Positions 25,402 to 33,130 of a stretch of DNA of 64,000 nucleotides are shown piece by piece. Source of the stretch: Bradyrhizobium guangxiense (lineage in GTDB: Bacteria > Pseudomonadota > Alphaproteobacteria > Rhizobiales > Xanthobacteraceae); assembly GCF_004114915.1 (NCBI RefSeq), contig NZ_CP022219.1, positions 3,812,501 to 3,876,500 on the forward strand, read 5' to 3'. The notes under the pieces were generated by a model. The model was not told where the DNA came from, made no database searches, and saw only the letters and a list, made by a program, of their open reading frames with translations. Made by a program: the position numbers and the translations under genes. Numbering within the stretch: position 1 is the first letter of the stretch; each line of letters starts with the position of its first letter.

Positions 25402-26412
25402 TCAAGCCTCCCGCTTGCGAGCCGGAGGAGGATCGAGCGACTTTAGCACGACACGCCGGATCATGTCGGCATATTCGCGATATTCGACCGCACGTGCTTC
25501 ATACATCTGAGCGACTGCTGAGCGGCCGCTGCGCCGGCCATCGGCGGCCATGCGTTGCACCAGCTCCGCCCGCTCCTCGATGATGCGCAGCGCGACCCGC
25601 AGGGCTTCATCGACACGCCCTTCCTGCTCCTTGCCAAGAACATCGGCGGTGAAGCCATGGCCGACCTGGCAGCGAAAGCGCATCGGGCGCGAGTCCTTGA
25701 CCTCCGACAGCCCCCCGCCGCAGGCCGGGCAGGTCAGCGCGACCGGATCGGCCACGGAGATGAGATTGTCGCTGCCGATCCGGTCGCCGGCGGCAATCTC
25801 GACCTCGAGCCTGATCTCGGGCGGGATCGGCAGCGCCGCCCCTGCCTCTTCCCGGACGAGGTCGGAGAGCACGTCGCCCATGCGGGCGCCGGGAACACAG
25901 AGATCGACGGTGGTCGCCTCCATGGCACGCCGCGGCATCTCATCCGACACGGCGTCCGAGGGATCCTGGACGACGGTCATTCCGCCGCAGCGCTTGATCG
26001 CATTGAGACCGGCAGCCCCGTCGGACAGCAGGCCGCTCAGCAGCACTCCGATCACACGCGGGCCATAATGAAGCGCGGCCGACCGGAACAGGGCGTCGAT
26101 CGCGGGACGGACCATGTTTTCGCGGGGGCCGCGGCCGAGGACGATACGATCTTCCGCGACGAGCAGGTGATGGTCCGGCGCGCCCAGATAGATGTTGCCG
26201 GGCTCGATCTTCATGCCGTTCTCGGCCTGACGCACCGGGAGCGGCCCGGCGCTGCTGGCAACGGTCGACAGGATGCCGATGCCCTGGGCCGGAATGTGCA
26301 GGACCACGAGGATGGCAGCGGGCAGGTCCGCGGGCAGGCGGCCCAGAATCTGCCTCAACGGCTGGGTGGCTCCGGCCGAGCCGCCAATGACAATGATGTC
26401 GCGGTTGCCCAT
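25402..26412 (-). CDS. stand-alone CheB-type methylesterase
   Basis: A 336-residue protein with a CheB catalytic domain (about 1-190) and no N-terminal receiver domain. The triad is visible: Ser in 'IGGSAGATQ' (about 9-12), His in 'VVLHIPAQ' (about 39) and Asp in 'SGLLSDGAAGL' (about 131). Its C-terminal part has a zinc-ribbon-like 'CPACGGGL' with 'FRCQVGHGF', then a helical end. The same layout occurs in CheB proteins linked to HWE kinases. The ATG at 26412 has GAAGG upstream; an in-frame ATG at 26433 adds seven residues. Confidence 0.88.
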   Translation of the reverse strand: MGNRDIIVIGGSAGATQPLRQILGRLPADLPAAILVVLHIPAQGIGILSTVASSAGPLPVRQAENGMKIEPGNIYLGAPDHHLLVAEDRIVLGRGPRENMVRPAIDALFRSAALHYGPRVIGVLLSGLLSDGAAGLNAIKRCGGMTVVQDPSDAVSDEMPRRAMEATTVDLCVPGARMGDVLSDLVREEAGAALPIPPEIRLEVEIAAGDRIGSDNLISVADPVALTCPACGGGLSEVKDSRPMRFRCQVGHGFTADVLGKEQEGRVDEALRVALRIIEERAELVQRMAADGRRSGRSAVAQMYEARAVEYREYADMIRRVVLKSLDPPPARKREA

Positions 26413-26437
26413 GGAACCCACCTTCGCTTCCATCGTT
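26413..26437 (+). promoter_or_regulatory. EcfG (general stress) promoter, perfect match
   Basis: GGAAC (26413-26417), 16-base spacer, CGTT (26434-26437): a perfect EcfG consensus, 62 bases before the ATG of the receiver gene. It lies in the intergenic region directly next to the start of the divergent CheB gene. Confidence 0.7.
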
Positions 26438-26499
26438 TTGCACCAAGGCGGCGCCCCGCCCTATGTTCCTATCGGTCCGTACGGCTTGCTGGAGGGATC

Positions 26500-26904
26500 A
26501 TGTCCGTGTCACCGACGCCATCCCGTCAACGCGCACCACTGGCGGACCGCCGGGTCCTCGTGGTCGAGGACGAATATTTTCTTGCCGATGACATCGAGAA
26601 GGCGCTGCGCGCGCTCGGCGCGGAGATCGCCGGTCCCGTCGGCCACATTGAGGATGCGGTCGAGATGCTGAACAATGGCGGCGCCCTTGATGCCGCGGTG
26701 CTCGACGTGAATATTCGCACCGAGCCGATTTTTCCGATCGCCCGTGAGCTCAAGGCGCGCTCCGTGCCCTTCGTGTTCACCACCGGCTACGACACCGTCA
26801 GCATCGGGGCAGAGTTCAAGGACGTGCCGCTCTGGGAGAAACCGATCGACATCGTGGCGATGGCGCAGAACGTGGCGAAGCTCGTCGGCGATCGAAGGAA
26901 ATGA
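26500..26904 (+). CDS. single-domain response regulator, FAT-GUY-like
   Basis: A 134-residue receiver domain with no output domain. It shows the acidic pair in 'VLVVEDEYFLAD' (about 19-30), the phospho-acceptor Asp in 'AAVLDVNIR' (about 66), and 'PFVFTTGYD' (about 91-99) then Lys in 'LWEKPID' (about 113). The 'PFxFxTGY' signature marks FAT-GUY receivers, single-domain proteins that in Sphingomonas and other alphaproteobacteria carry signals in the general stress response. Here the second Ala is Thr. Start at the ATG at 26500, with GGAGGG upstream. The EcfG promoter match just upstream supports membership in that regulon. Confidence 0.85.
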   Translation: MSVSPTPSRQRAPLADRRVLVVEDEYFLADDIEKALRALGAEIAGPVGHIEDAVEMLNNGGALDAAVLDVNIRTEPIFPIARELKARSVPFVFTTGYDTVSIGAEFKDVPLWEKPIDIVAMAQNVAKLVGDRRK

Positions 26905-27002
26905 TGCGGCGCAGCGTCGCCGTTACCGCGACTTGCAAACCAGTCTTGCAACGCGAGCGACGTCCGATGATCTACACAGCCGATACCATTCTCGACAGGC
27001 GA

Positions 27003-27083
27003 TCAAAACAGATGCGCGAAGGCGAGCCAGACGGTCACCGCCAGGCAGAGCAGAACCGCGGCATAAGGTAGCGCGACGCGCAA
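27003..27083 (-). CDS. possible tiny membrane peptide, TTG start (26 aa)
   Basis: Reading from TTG at 27083, 26 residues form one hydrophobic helix ('ALPYAAVLLCLAVTVWLAFA'-like, about 4-23). A ribosome-site-like GGAAGGG lies eight bases upstream. It begins 20 bases after the stop of a similar tiny membrane frame (27103-27198). It is too short to be sure. Confidence 0.28.
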   Translation of the reverse strand: MRVALPYAAVLLCLAVTVWLAFAHLF

Positions 27084-27102
27084 AACCGCAAGCCCTTCCG
27101 CA

Positions 27103-27198
27103 TCAGCTCATCATCATCCAGACAATTGCAGCCATCATCACAAGAAACCCGGTGATGGCGGTTGCGACAAAGGCCTGTTCGATGCGATCCATCGCCAT
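27103..27198 (-). CDS. tiny single-helix membrane protein (31 aa)
   Basis: A 31-residue frame from ATG at 27198 with 'MDRIEQAF' then a hydrophobic helix (about 10-30, rich in Met, Ala, Ile and Val) and a Ser end. This is the shape of small stress-associated transmembrane peptides. An alternative ATG at 27192 would remove two residues. It lies in the 433-base region between the receiver gene and the SDR, which otherwise holds no recognised feature. Confidence 0.42.
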   Translation of the reverse strand: MAMDRIEQAFVATAITGFLVMMAAIVWMMMS

Positions 27199-27337
27199 GA
27201 CAGCCCCCTTCTTTTTCCAGCCCGTACAATTTGACGGGTTCGAGGCCGCGGCGCATTAGGCTATGTGAATCGGCGTTCTGCTTTCTGAGCCGCAGGATGG
27301 GCCGGCGCCGCTCCGCGGTGGTTACGGGGGTATCGCG

Positions 27338-28120
27338 CTACGACTTCGCGGTGCCCGGCTCGGCCATCTTGCGATGTTGCCTGGCCAGCATCTCGTTCGG
27401 CGTCACGTTGGCCACGGTGGTCTGGATCTTGTTTTTCAGGCCCGTGACGATATCGGCCTCCCCGCGCAGCATCGCATCGAAGCCGGCCTTGGCCACATCG
27501 TAGGCGCCGTCCTTCTTCTCGGTGCCGACCTTGGTGTCCATCATGCCGGCGCGGCGGAAGAACTCGGTCTCGGTGGCGCCCGGCATCAGGCAGGTGACGG
27601 TGACGCCGCTGTCGCGCAGCTCCTCGCGCAGCGCGAACGAGAACGAGTCCAGAAACGCCTTGCTGGCGTTATAGGCCGCCTGGAAGCTGCCCGGCGTGAA
27701 GCCGGCGATCGAACCCGTGATCAGGATGCGCCCGGACTTGCGCCGCAGCATCTCGTTGCCGGCGCGATGGATCAGATAGAGCGTGCCAGTGATGTTGGTG
27801 TCGATCAGATGTCTGATCCTGGTGAAGTCCTGATCCAGGAACGCCTTGCCAAGGCCGACGCCGGCATTGGCGAGCAGCGCGTCGATCGGCCGGTCGCCGA
27901 CCGCGGCGCAGAGCTTGTCGACGCCTTCGGTGGTGGAAAGATCGGCCTCAACCGGCTCCACGCTGCCGCCGAGCCGGCGCAGATCCACCGCCACCCGTTC
28001 GATCTGGGATTCATCGGCGGCGATGACGAGGTTGAATCCTGCCTGGGCACAGCACCGTGCGAGTTCCAGGCCGATGCCGGTGGAAGCGCCGGTGACGACG
28101 GCGAGTTGATTGGCAGGCAT
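27338..28120 (-). CDS. SDR family oxidoreductase
   Basis: A 260-residue short-chain dehydrogenase/reductase. The NAD(P) motif TGASTGIG (about 10-17), the 'LLANAG' element (about 83), Ser in 'ILITGSIAGF' (about 136) and YxxxK in 'AYNASKAFL' (about 149-153) are all intact. It is a classical SDR of unknown substrate. ATG at 28120 starts directly before the first strand. It is divergent from the zinc alcohol dehydrogenase gene across 151 bases. Confidence 0.9.
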   Translation of the reverse strand: MPANQLAVVTGASTGIGLELARCCAQAGFNLVIAADESQIERVAVDLRRLGGSVEPVEADLSTTEGVDKLCAAVGDRPIDALLANAGVGLGKAFLDQDFTRIRHLIDTNITGTLYLIHRAGNEMLRRKSGRILITGSIAGFTPGSFQAAYNASKAFLDSFSFALREELRDSGVTVTCLMPGATETEFFRRAGMMDTKVGTEKKDGAYDVAKAGFDAMLRGEADIVTGLKNKIQTTVANVTPNEMLARQHRKMAEPGTAKS

Positions 28121-28271
28121 GGCAGAGGTCCTTGAGTGGGATGATGACGCCTAATCACGCCGCCGCCATCTCGTTCCTATCAGGCGCGCCTGCGAAGAAT
28201 TGCACGTCGCCTAGCAACCATCGTTCATTCCTGGACTTAAGTGCCAACTGGTTCAGCCGGGAGGACGGAAG

Positions 28272-29447
28272 ATGAAGGCGCTGGTTTGGCACGGCAAGGA
28301 GGACATTCGCTGCGACACCGTCACAGACCCTGAGATCCAGGACCCGCGCGACGCCATCATCAAGGTCACCAGCTGCGCGATCTGCGGCTCCGACCTGCAC
28401 CTGTTTCACAATTTCATTCCCGGCATGCTGCCCGGCGACATCATGGGCCACGAGACCATGGGCGAAGTGGTCGAGGTCGGCTCCGGCGTCGACGGCAAGC
28501 TGAAGAAGGGCGACCGCATCGTCGTGCCCTTCACGATCATTTGCGGCGAATGCGACCAGTGCAAGCGCGGCAATTTCTCCGTTTGTGAAACGACCAACCG
28601 CAAGCGCCATCTCGCCGACAAGGTGTTCGGACACACTACCGCCGGCCTGTTCGGCTACACGCATCTGACCGGCGGCTATCCCGGCGGCCAGGCCGAATAT
28701 CTGCGCGTCCCCTTTGCGGACGCCACCCACATCAAGGTGCCATCAGGCATTCCCGACGAGCAATTGCTGTTCCTCAGCGACATCTTCCCGACCGGCTGGC
28801 AGGCCGCCGCGCAATGCGACATCGAGCCGACCGACACGGTTGCGATCTGGGGCTGCGGCCCGGTCGGGCAAATGGCAATCCGCAGCGCCATCCTGCTCGG
28901 CGCCAATCAGGTGATCGCAATCGACTGCCTGCCCGAGCGGCTGAGCATGGCGGAGGCCGGCGGCGCCACCACCATCAACTTCGAGACCGAGAGCGTGCTG
29001 GAGCGGCTCAAGGAGCTGACCGACGGCAAGGGCCCGGAAAAATGCATCGATTGCGTCGGCATGGAATCGCATGTGATGGCCTCGCTGCCCGACACCCTGC
29101 TCGACCGCGCCAAGCAGATGGTGATGGCGGAGAGCGACCGGCCCCACGTGCTGCGCGAGATGATCTATGTCTGCCGGCCCGGCGGCATCATTTCGGTACC
29201 GGGCGTGTACAGCGGTCTGTCCGACATGCTGCCGATGGGCGCCTTCATGAACAAGGGCCTGACGATGCGGACCGGGCAGACCCACGTCAACCGCTGGACC
29301 GACGACCTGCTCCGCCGCATCGAGGATGGCGAGATCGATCCATCCTTCGTCATCACCCACACCGTCCCGCTCGAGCAGGGGCCGGAGATGTACCAGGTGT
29401 TTCGCGACAAGCGCGAATCCTGCGTCAAGGTCGTGCTGAAACCCTGA
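28272..29447 (+). CDS. zinc-dependent alcohol dehydrogenase
   Basis: A 391-residue medium-chain dehydrogenase. The catalytic zinc ligands are seen in 'CAICGSDLH' (Cys, about 37) and 'GHETMGEV' (His-Glu, about 61), the structural zinc site in 'CGECDQCKRGNFSVC' (about 92-106, four Cys), and the NAD motif 'WGCGPVGQMAI' near 195. Length and sequence resemble the glutathione-independent formaldehyde/threonine-dehydrogenase-like group common in soil bacteria. A ribosome site GGAGGAC precedes the ATG at 28272. It is followed at 12 bases by the next gene, so an operon is likely. Confidence 0.9.
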   Translation: MKALVWHGKEDIRCDTVTDPEIQDPRDAIIKVTSCAICGSDLHLFHNFIPGMLPGDIMGHETMGEVVEVGSGVDGKLKKGDRIVVPFTIICGECDQCKRGNFSVCETTNRKRHLADKVFGHTTAGLFGYTHLTGGYPGGQAEYLRVPFADATHIKVPSGIPDEQLLFLSDIFPTGWQAAAQCDIEPTDTVAIWGCGPVGQMAIRSAILLGANQVIAIDCLPERLSMAEAGGATTINFETESVLERLKELTDGKGPEKCIDCVGMESHVMASLPDTLLDRAKQMVMAESDRPHVLREMIYVCRPGGIISVPGVYSGLSDMLPMGAFMNKGLTMRTGQTHVNRWTDDLLRRIEDGEIDPSFVITHTVPLEQGPEMYQVFRDKRESCVKVVLKP

Positions 29448-29458
29448 AGGAGCAAGCC

Positions 29459-30028
29459 ATGTTTCACTTCTCCAACATCGTGCGCACCAAGGGCGATCCG
29501 AAGATCGTCGAAGGCGGGCCGAGCCTTAAGCGGTCCGCAGATCAGCTCGCCCGTGCGCTCGGCTGGTTCAGCATTGGCCTCGGCGTCGTCGAGCTGTTCG
29601 CGCCGCGCCGCGTCACGGAAACGCTTGGCATGGAAGGCCAGGAGACGCTGGTGCGAGCCTTTGGCGTGCGCGAGATCATGGCCGGGATCATGTCGCTGTC
29701 GGTCGACAAGAACGCCGGCCTCTGGGCCCGTGTCGGCGGCGACGGCCTCGATGCCGCCGCGCTGCTGTCGGGCCTGACGGCAGACAATCCCAGGAAAGGC
29801 AATATCGCGCTGGCGCTGCTGATGGTCGGCGGCATTGCCATGCTCGACTACCGCGCCGCGCAGGACACCAAGCCGCGCCGTCCGCCGCGCGACGCACGGC
29901 GCAAGCTCTATCCGACCCGCAGCGGTTTCCCCAAGGGCATCGAGAGCGTCCGAACGGCGGCAAGGCAGATCGCCTCCCACGCTGGGCATAATGAGGTGAA
30001 GCAGGGTGATGAGCGTCGAGTCCCGTGA
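29459..30028 (+). CDS. membrane protein linked to cyclase/dehydrase genes
   Basis: A 189-residue protein with two to three hydrophobic segments ('ALGWFSIGLGVVELF', about 33-47; 'IMAGIMSLSV', about 70-80; 'GNIALALLMVGGIAMLDY', about 112-129) and a basic hydrophilic C-terminus. Similar rhizobial proteins are annotated as cyclase dehydrase, or as the membrane part of SRPBCC proteins; here the SRPBCC domain itself is absent, so only the membrane part is present. It lies in a tight cluster between the alcohol dehydrogenase and the GH13 enzyme and overlaps the latter by 20 bases. Confidence 0.68.
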   Translation: MFHFSNIVRTKGDPKIVEGGPSLKRSADQLARALGWFSIGLGVVELFAPRRVTETLGMEGQETLVRAFGVREIMAGIMSLSVDKNAGLWARVGGDGLDAAALLSGLTADNPRKGNIALALLMVGGIAMLDYRAAQDTKPRRPPRDARRKLYPTRSGFPKGIESVRTAARQIASHAGHNEVKQGDERRVP

Positions 30029-31613
30029 CGAAGCAGCGTGGTGGGAATCCGCCATCATCTACGAGATCGCACCGATCTCCTTCCAGGACTCCAATGGCGA
30101 CGGCAAGGGCGATCTCCCCGGGCTGATATCGCGCATCGACTACCTGAAATGGCTCCGCGTCGACGCCGTCTGGCTGACGCCGATCTACAAGAGCCCGTTC
30201 CGCGACCTTGGCTACGACATCTCCGATTATTGCGCGATCGATCCCGCCTTCGGCAGCCTCGGTGATTTCGACCGCCTGCTCGAGGCGCTGCACGGGAACG
30301 GCATCCGCCTTGTCTTGGACCTCGTGCCCAATCACACCGCAAATGATCACGCCTGGTTCCTCGAGAGCGCGAGCTCGCGCAACAGCGCCAAGGCCGACTG
30401 GTACATCTGGGCCGACGCGGCGGAGAATGGCGGCCCGCCCAACAACTGGCTGAGCCGCTTCGGCGGCAGCGGCTGGGGATGGTGCGAAGCGCGGCGGCAA
30501 TATTACTATCACTCCTTCCTGGTCGAGCAGCCCGACCTCAACTGGCGCAATCCAGAGGTCCGCGCCGGGATCGCCGATGTGATGCGCTTCTGGCTCGACC
30601 GCGGCGTCGACGGCTTCCGCGTCGATGCCAGCGCCGTCCTGATCAAGGACGCGCTGCTGCGCGACAATCCCGCCAATCCCGCTGCCAAGGGCAAGCCGCC
30701 GCCGCAGCGACAGACGCCCGTGTTTACCGACGATCGGCCGGAGACGATGGATTGCATCGAATTCATCCGCGAGGTGATCGACGAATACTCGGGCCGGATG
30801 CTCTGCGGCGAGGTCCAGGGCAAGACCGACCGCATCGGGCATTTCTACGGCAACGGCAAGCCGCGCCTGCACCTGCCGCTCAATTTTGCGCTGCTCGACA
30901 CGCCCTGGAACGCCCTGTCGCTGCAGGCGGCGATCGACGCGTACTTCAACGCCATCCCGGAGCAGGCCTGGCCGGTCTGGGTGATCGGCGGCCACGACAA
31001 GCAGCGGATCGCCAGCAGGATCGGGCAAGCGCAGATGCGCGTGCTGGCGATGCTGCTGATGACGCTGCGGGGAACGCCTTTCCTCTACATGGGTGACGAG
31101 ATCGGCCGCAAGCGCGTTCCTATCCCGTCCGATCGCGTTCGCGATCCCTTCGAGAAGCTCGTGCCCGGCTTCGAACTTTGCCGCGATCCCGAGCGTGCGC
31201 CGATGCGCTGGGACGATAGTCCCCAAGGTGGCTTCACGACGGGCGATCCGTGGCTGCCGCTGGAGCGCCCCGATGGCGCCGCCAACGTCGCCGCGCAGCA
31301 GCGCGACGAGCGTTCGATGCTGATGTTGTTTCGCGCGCTGATGGCACTGCGGCGCGAGCATGCATGTCTGCGCCGGGGCGGCTATGAGCCGCTGCGTGCT
31401 CAGAACGATATTCTCGCCTACAAGCGAACCGACGGCGGCAGCGGATTTCTGGTCGTGCTCAACATCGCGGCCGAGCCGCGGAAATGTCATTGGCAAGGTC
31501 GCGGCCGCCTGCTGTTGTCGACGCATCTCGATCGCCCGCCCGCGCCATTGCCGGACGCCTCCATCCTGCTCCGCGGCAATGAAGGCGTGATCATCGCGGT
31601 CGAGGCGCGGTGA
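30009..31613 (+). CDS. GH13 alpha-glucosidase / trehalose-synthase-like enzyme
   Basis: A 534-residue family GH13 (alpha-amylase fold) enzyme. Conserved regions: 'YEIAPISFQDSNGDGKGDLPG' start (about 19-39), 'LVLDLVPNHT' (region I, about 100), 'GVDGFRVDAS' (region II with nucleophile Asp, about 199), 'MLCGEVQG' (acid/base Glu, about 262) and 'VIGGHDKQR' (region IV, with Gly-Gly in place of the usual Asn). A C-terminal beta domain follows. It hydrolyses or transfers alpha-glucosides in the cytoplasm; it could help to make or break trehalose. The ATG at 30009 is used; GTG at 30006 is one codon earlier. Confidence 0.88.
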   Translation: MSVESRDEAAWWESAIIYEIAPISFQDSNGDGKGDLPGLISRIDYLKWLRVDAVWLTPIYKSPFRDLGYDISDYCAIDPAFGSLGDFDRLLEALHGNGIRLVLDLVPNHTANDHAWFLESASSRNSAKADWYIWADAAENGGPPNNWLSRFGGSGWGWCEARRQYYYHSFLVEQPDLNWRNPEVRAGIADVMRFWLDRGVDGFRVDASAVLIKDALLRDNPANPAAKGKPPPQRQTPVFTDDRPETMDCIEFIREVIDEYSGRMLCGEVQGKTDRIGHFYGNGKPRLHLPLNFALLDTPWNALSLQAAIDAYFNAIPEQAWPVWVIGGHDKQRIASRIGQAQMRVLAMLLMTLRGTPFLYMGDEIGRKRVPIPSDRVRDPFEKLVPGFELCRDPERAPMRWDDSPQGGFTTGDPWLPLERPDGAANVAAQQRDERSMLMLFRALMALRREHACLRRGGYEPLRAQNDILAYKRTDGGSGFLVVLNIAAEPRKCHWQGRGRLLLSTHLDRPPAPLPDASILLRGNEGVIIAVEAR

Positions 31614-31650
31614 CGGCAGGAACCATCGGCGCATCAGGGAGTCTGATCAA

Positions 31651-31679
31651 CGCCTCCGACATCCCCCCTGCCGGAGGCG
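31651..31679 (+). terminator. hairpin after the GH13 gene
   Basis: Eight-base perfect arms CGCCTCCG (31651-31658) and CGGAGGCG (31672-31679) with a 13-base loop lie 38 bases past the GH13 stop. No T-run follows. Confidence 0.4.
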
Positions 31680-31697
31680 GACTGCACGAAACCGCGG

Positions 31698-31729
31698 CCC
31701 CGGCGCTCGCCCCCCTTCAGGCGCCGGGG
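31698..31729 (+). terminator. second hairpin before csbD-like gene
   Basis: Perfect 9-base arms CCCCGGCGC (31698-31706) and GCGCCGGGG (31721-31729) with a 14-base loop. With the preceding hairpin it forms a tandem structure that may end the GH13 transcript or protect the CsbD message. Confidence 0.4.
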
Positions 31730-31771
31730 TTGGCGGCATGAAGCCTGGAGCCAGGCCAATGGAGGCAGCTC

Positions 31772-31951
31772 ATGAGCAGGACGAAGGGTCTGCGGCAACG
31801 CATCGTCGGCAAGACCAGGCAGGCCGTCGGCGAGATCATCGGCGACCAGGATCTCCACGATGACGGCAAGGCGCAAGCCGAGCGCGGCCGCGACGAACAG
31901 GACAAGCCGAGCGAACTCAATCCACTGAAGAAGCTCAAGCAGCTGACGTGA
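31772..31951 (+). CDS. CsbD-family stress protein (59 aa)
   Basis: A 59-residue hydrophilic protein that matches the CsbD family: 'IVGKTRQAVGEIIGDQDL' (about 11-28) and 'KAQAERGRDEQDK' (about 33-45) correspond to the conserved helix pair. CsbD-like proteins are general-stress proteins of unknown mechanism. GGAGG lies six bases before the ATG. Its stop overlaps the start of the next gene (GTGA), so the two are translationally coupled. It falls below common length cut-offs and would be missed by simple gene callers. Confidence 0.85.
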   Translation: MSRTKGLRQRIVGKTRQAVGEIIGDQDLHDDGKAQAERGRDEQDKPSELNPLKKLKQLT

Positions 31952-33123
31952 ACGCCGAACCGCGACCAGCGCCTTCCGATCCAGCGCAGCACGCTGGCGG
32001 AGGTGCGTTGCGGTTCGCGGGGCGACAGCGGCGTTCGCGCTGGATCGCCGCCGCCGAGCTCGGCCTGATCAGCAGCACGTTCTCGACCCTCGTCAGCCAG
32101 CTTTTCGCCGCCCGCATCGGCCGCGATGCCGCGGTCGACTGGATGACGGTCGCCACCATCCCCGCGCGCGACTGGGCGCTCAGCCCAGAGCCATCCTGGA
32201 GCGCGATCCTCGCCGGCATCGCCTTTCATCAATGGGCGGATTTTTCCTGGGCCCTGGTCTTCTTCGGCGTGCTCGGCCGCTGGACCGCGGACTTGCGGCC
32301 GCGAATGATCCTCTTGCTCGCGCTGCCTTGGGCGGTGTTCTCGTCGAGCGCGGAATGGTTTGCGCTGGTGCCGCTAATTCCGTTCTGGCAGCCGCTGTTC
32401 ACGCTGCAACAGCCCTACTGGATCGGCCTGCTGGTTCACGCCTCCTCGGCCGTGATGTACCCCCTGTTCGCCCGGTTGCGCTGGAGGCGCGGCCATGCGC
32501 CGGCGCGCGATATTCTCTTCACCAATGCCTGGATCACCGGTGCGCTGGCTGCGGTGGTGCTGGTCGGCACGGTCGCGCTGTTCGGCAGCCACGGGTACGA
32601 GCCGCCGTGGATGGGCCGCGACAGGGATGCGGACCAGACCTATATCCGTCACATGACGACGCATCACGTCCAGGGCATCGAACTTGCGCGGATCGGCGCC
32701 GAACACGCTCAGGACCCGCATCTGCGCAAGCTCGCGATGCTGATGGTCGCAAGCCAGGCCGGTGAGAACAGAATCTTCGAGAACTGGTGGCTGAGCTGGT
32801 TCGACACGGAGATGCCGGACTGCAGCACGGAAGAACGCGCCGCCATGCCCGGCTTCTTGACGCCAGCCGAAATGCGACAGGTCAAGGCCGCACCATCCGA
32901 CCGGTTCGACGCGGTCTTCGTCGAGGCCATGAGCAGGCATCACGCCGGCGCGGTCAGGATGGCCGATCAGATGTGGGGGAGCCGCGGCGATCCGCGCCTG
33001 CGCATCATGGCTCATGCCATTCGCCACGAGCAGCAGGGCGAGATCGCGCTCATGCACGGCGTGACCGGACTTGCGGCCGTCGCCACCGCCTTCCGCAACA
33101 TGTTCGCCGACAACGTCAATTGA
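31948..33123 (+). CDS. membrane protein fused to a DUF305 domain
   Basis: A 391-residue protein starting with GTG at 31948, overlapping CsbD by four bases. The first half has about five hydrophobic segments (about 38-58, 86-105, 117-135, 148-167 and 189-212). The second half is a DUF305 (ferritin-like, four-helix) domain with 'YIRHMTTHHVQGIELA' (about 232-247) and 'AMSRHHAGAVRMA' (about 327-339), whose paired His may bind metal. DUF305 proteins are often exported and linked to copper; joining to a multi-helix membrane part is less usual. Confidence 0.8.
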   Translation: MNAEPRPAPSDPAQHAGGGALRFAGRQRRSRWIAAAELGLISSTFSTLVSQLFAARIGRDAAVDWMTVATIPARDWALSPEPSWSAILAGIAFHQWADFSWALVFFGVLGRWTADLRPRMILLLALPWAVFSSSAEWFALVPLIPFWQPLFTLQQPYWIGLLVHASSAVMYPLFARLRWRRGHAPARDILFTNAWITGALAAVVLVGTVALFGSHGYEPPWMGRDRDADQTYIRHMTTHHVQGIELARIGAEHAQDPHLRKLAMLMVASQAGENRIFENWWLSWFDTEMPDCSTEERAAMPGFLTPAEMRQVKAAPSDRFDAVFVEAMSRHHAGAVRMADQMWGSRGDPRLRIMAHAIRHEQQGEIALMHGVTGLAAVATAFRNMFADNVN

Positions 33124-33130
33124 GCCGCTG

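Noticed and set aside
28151..28177. EcfG promoter before the SDR gene at 28120
   Set aside because: GGAAC on the minus strand at 28177 is followed by GATT, not GTT, at the needed spacing.
29688..31634. A 648-codon open frame opposite the GH13 gene
   Set aside because: Antisense to all GH13 motifs, and no protein family recognised.
31619..31643. EcfG promoter before csbD
   Set aside because: GGAAC is present at 31619, but the -10 position reads AGTC and two hairpins lie between it and the gene.
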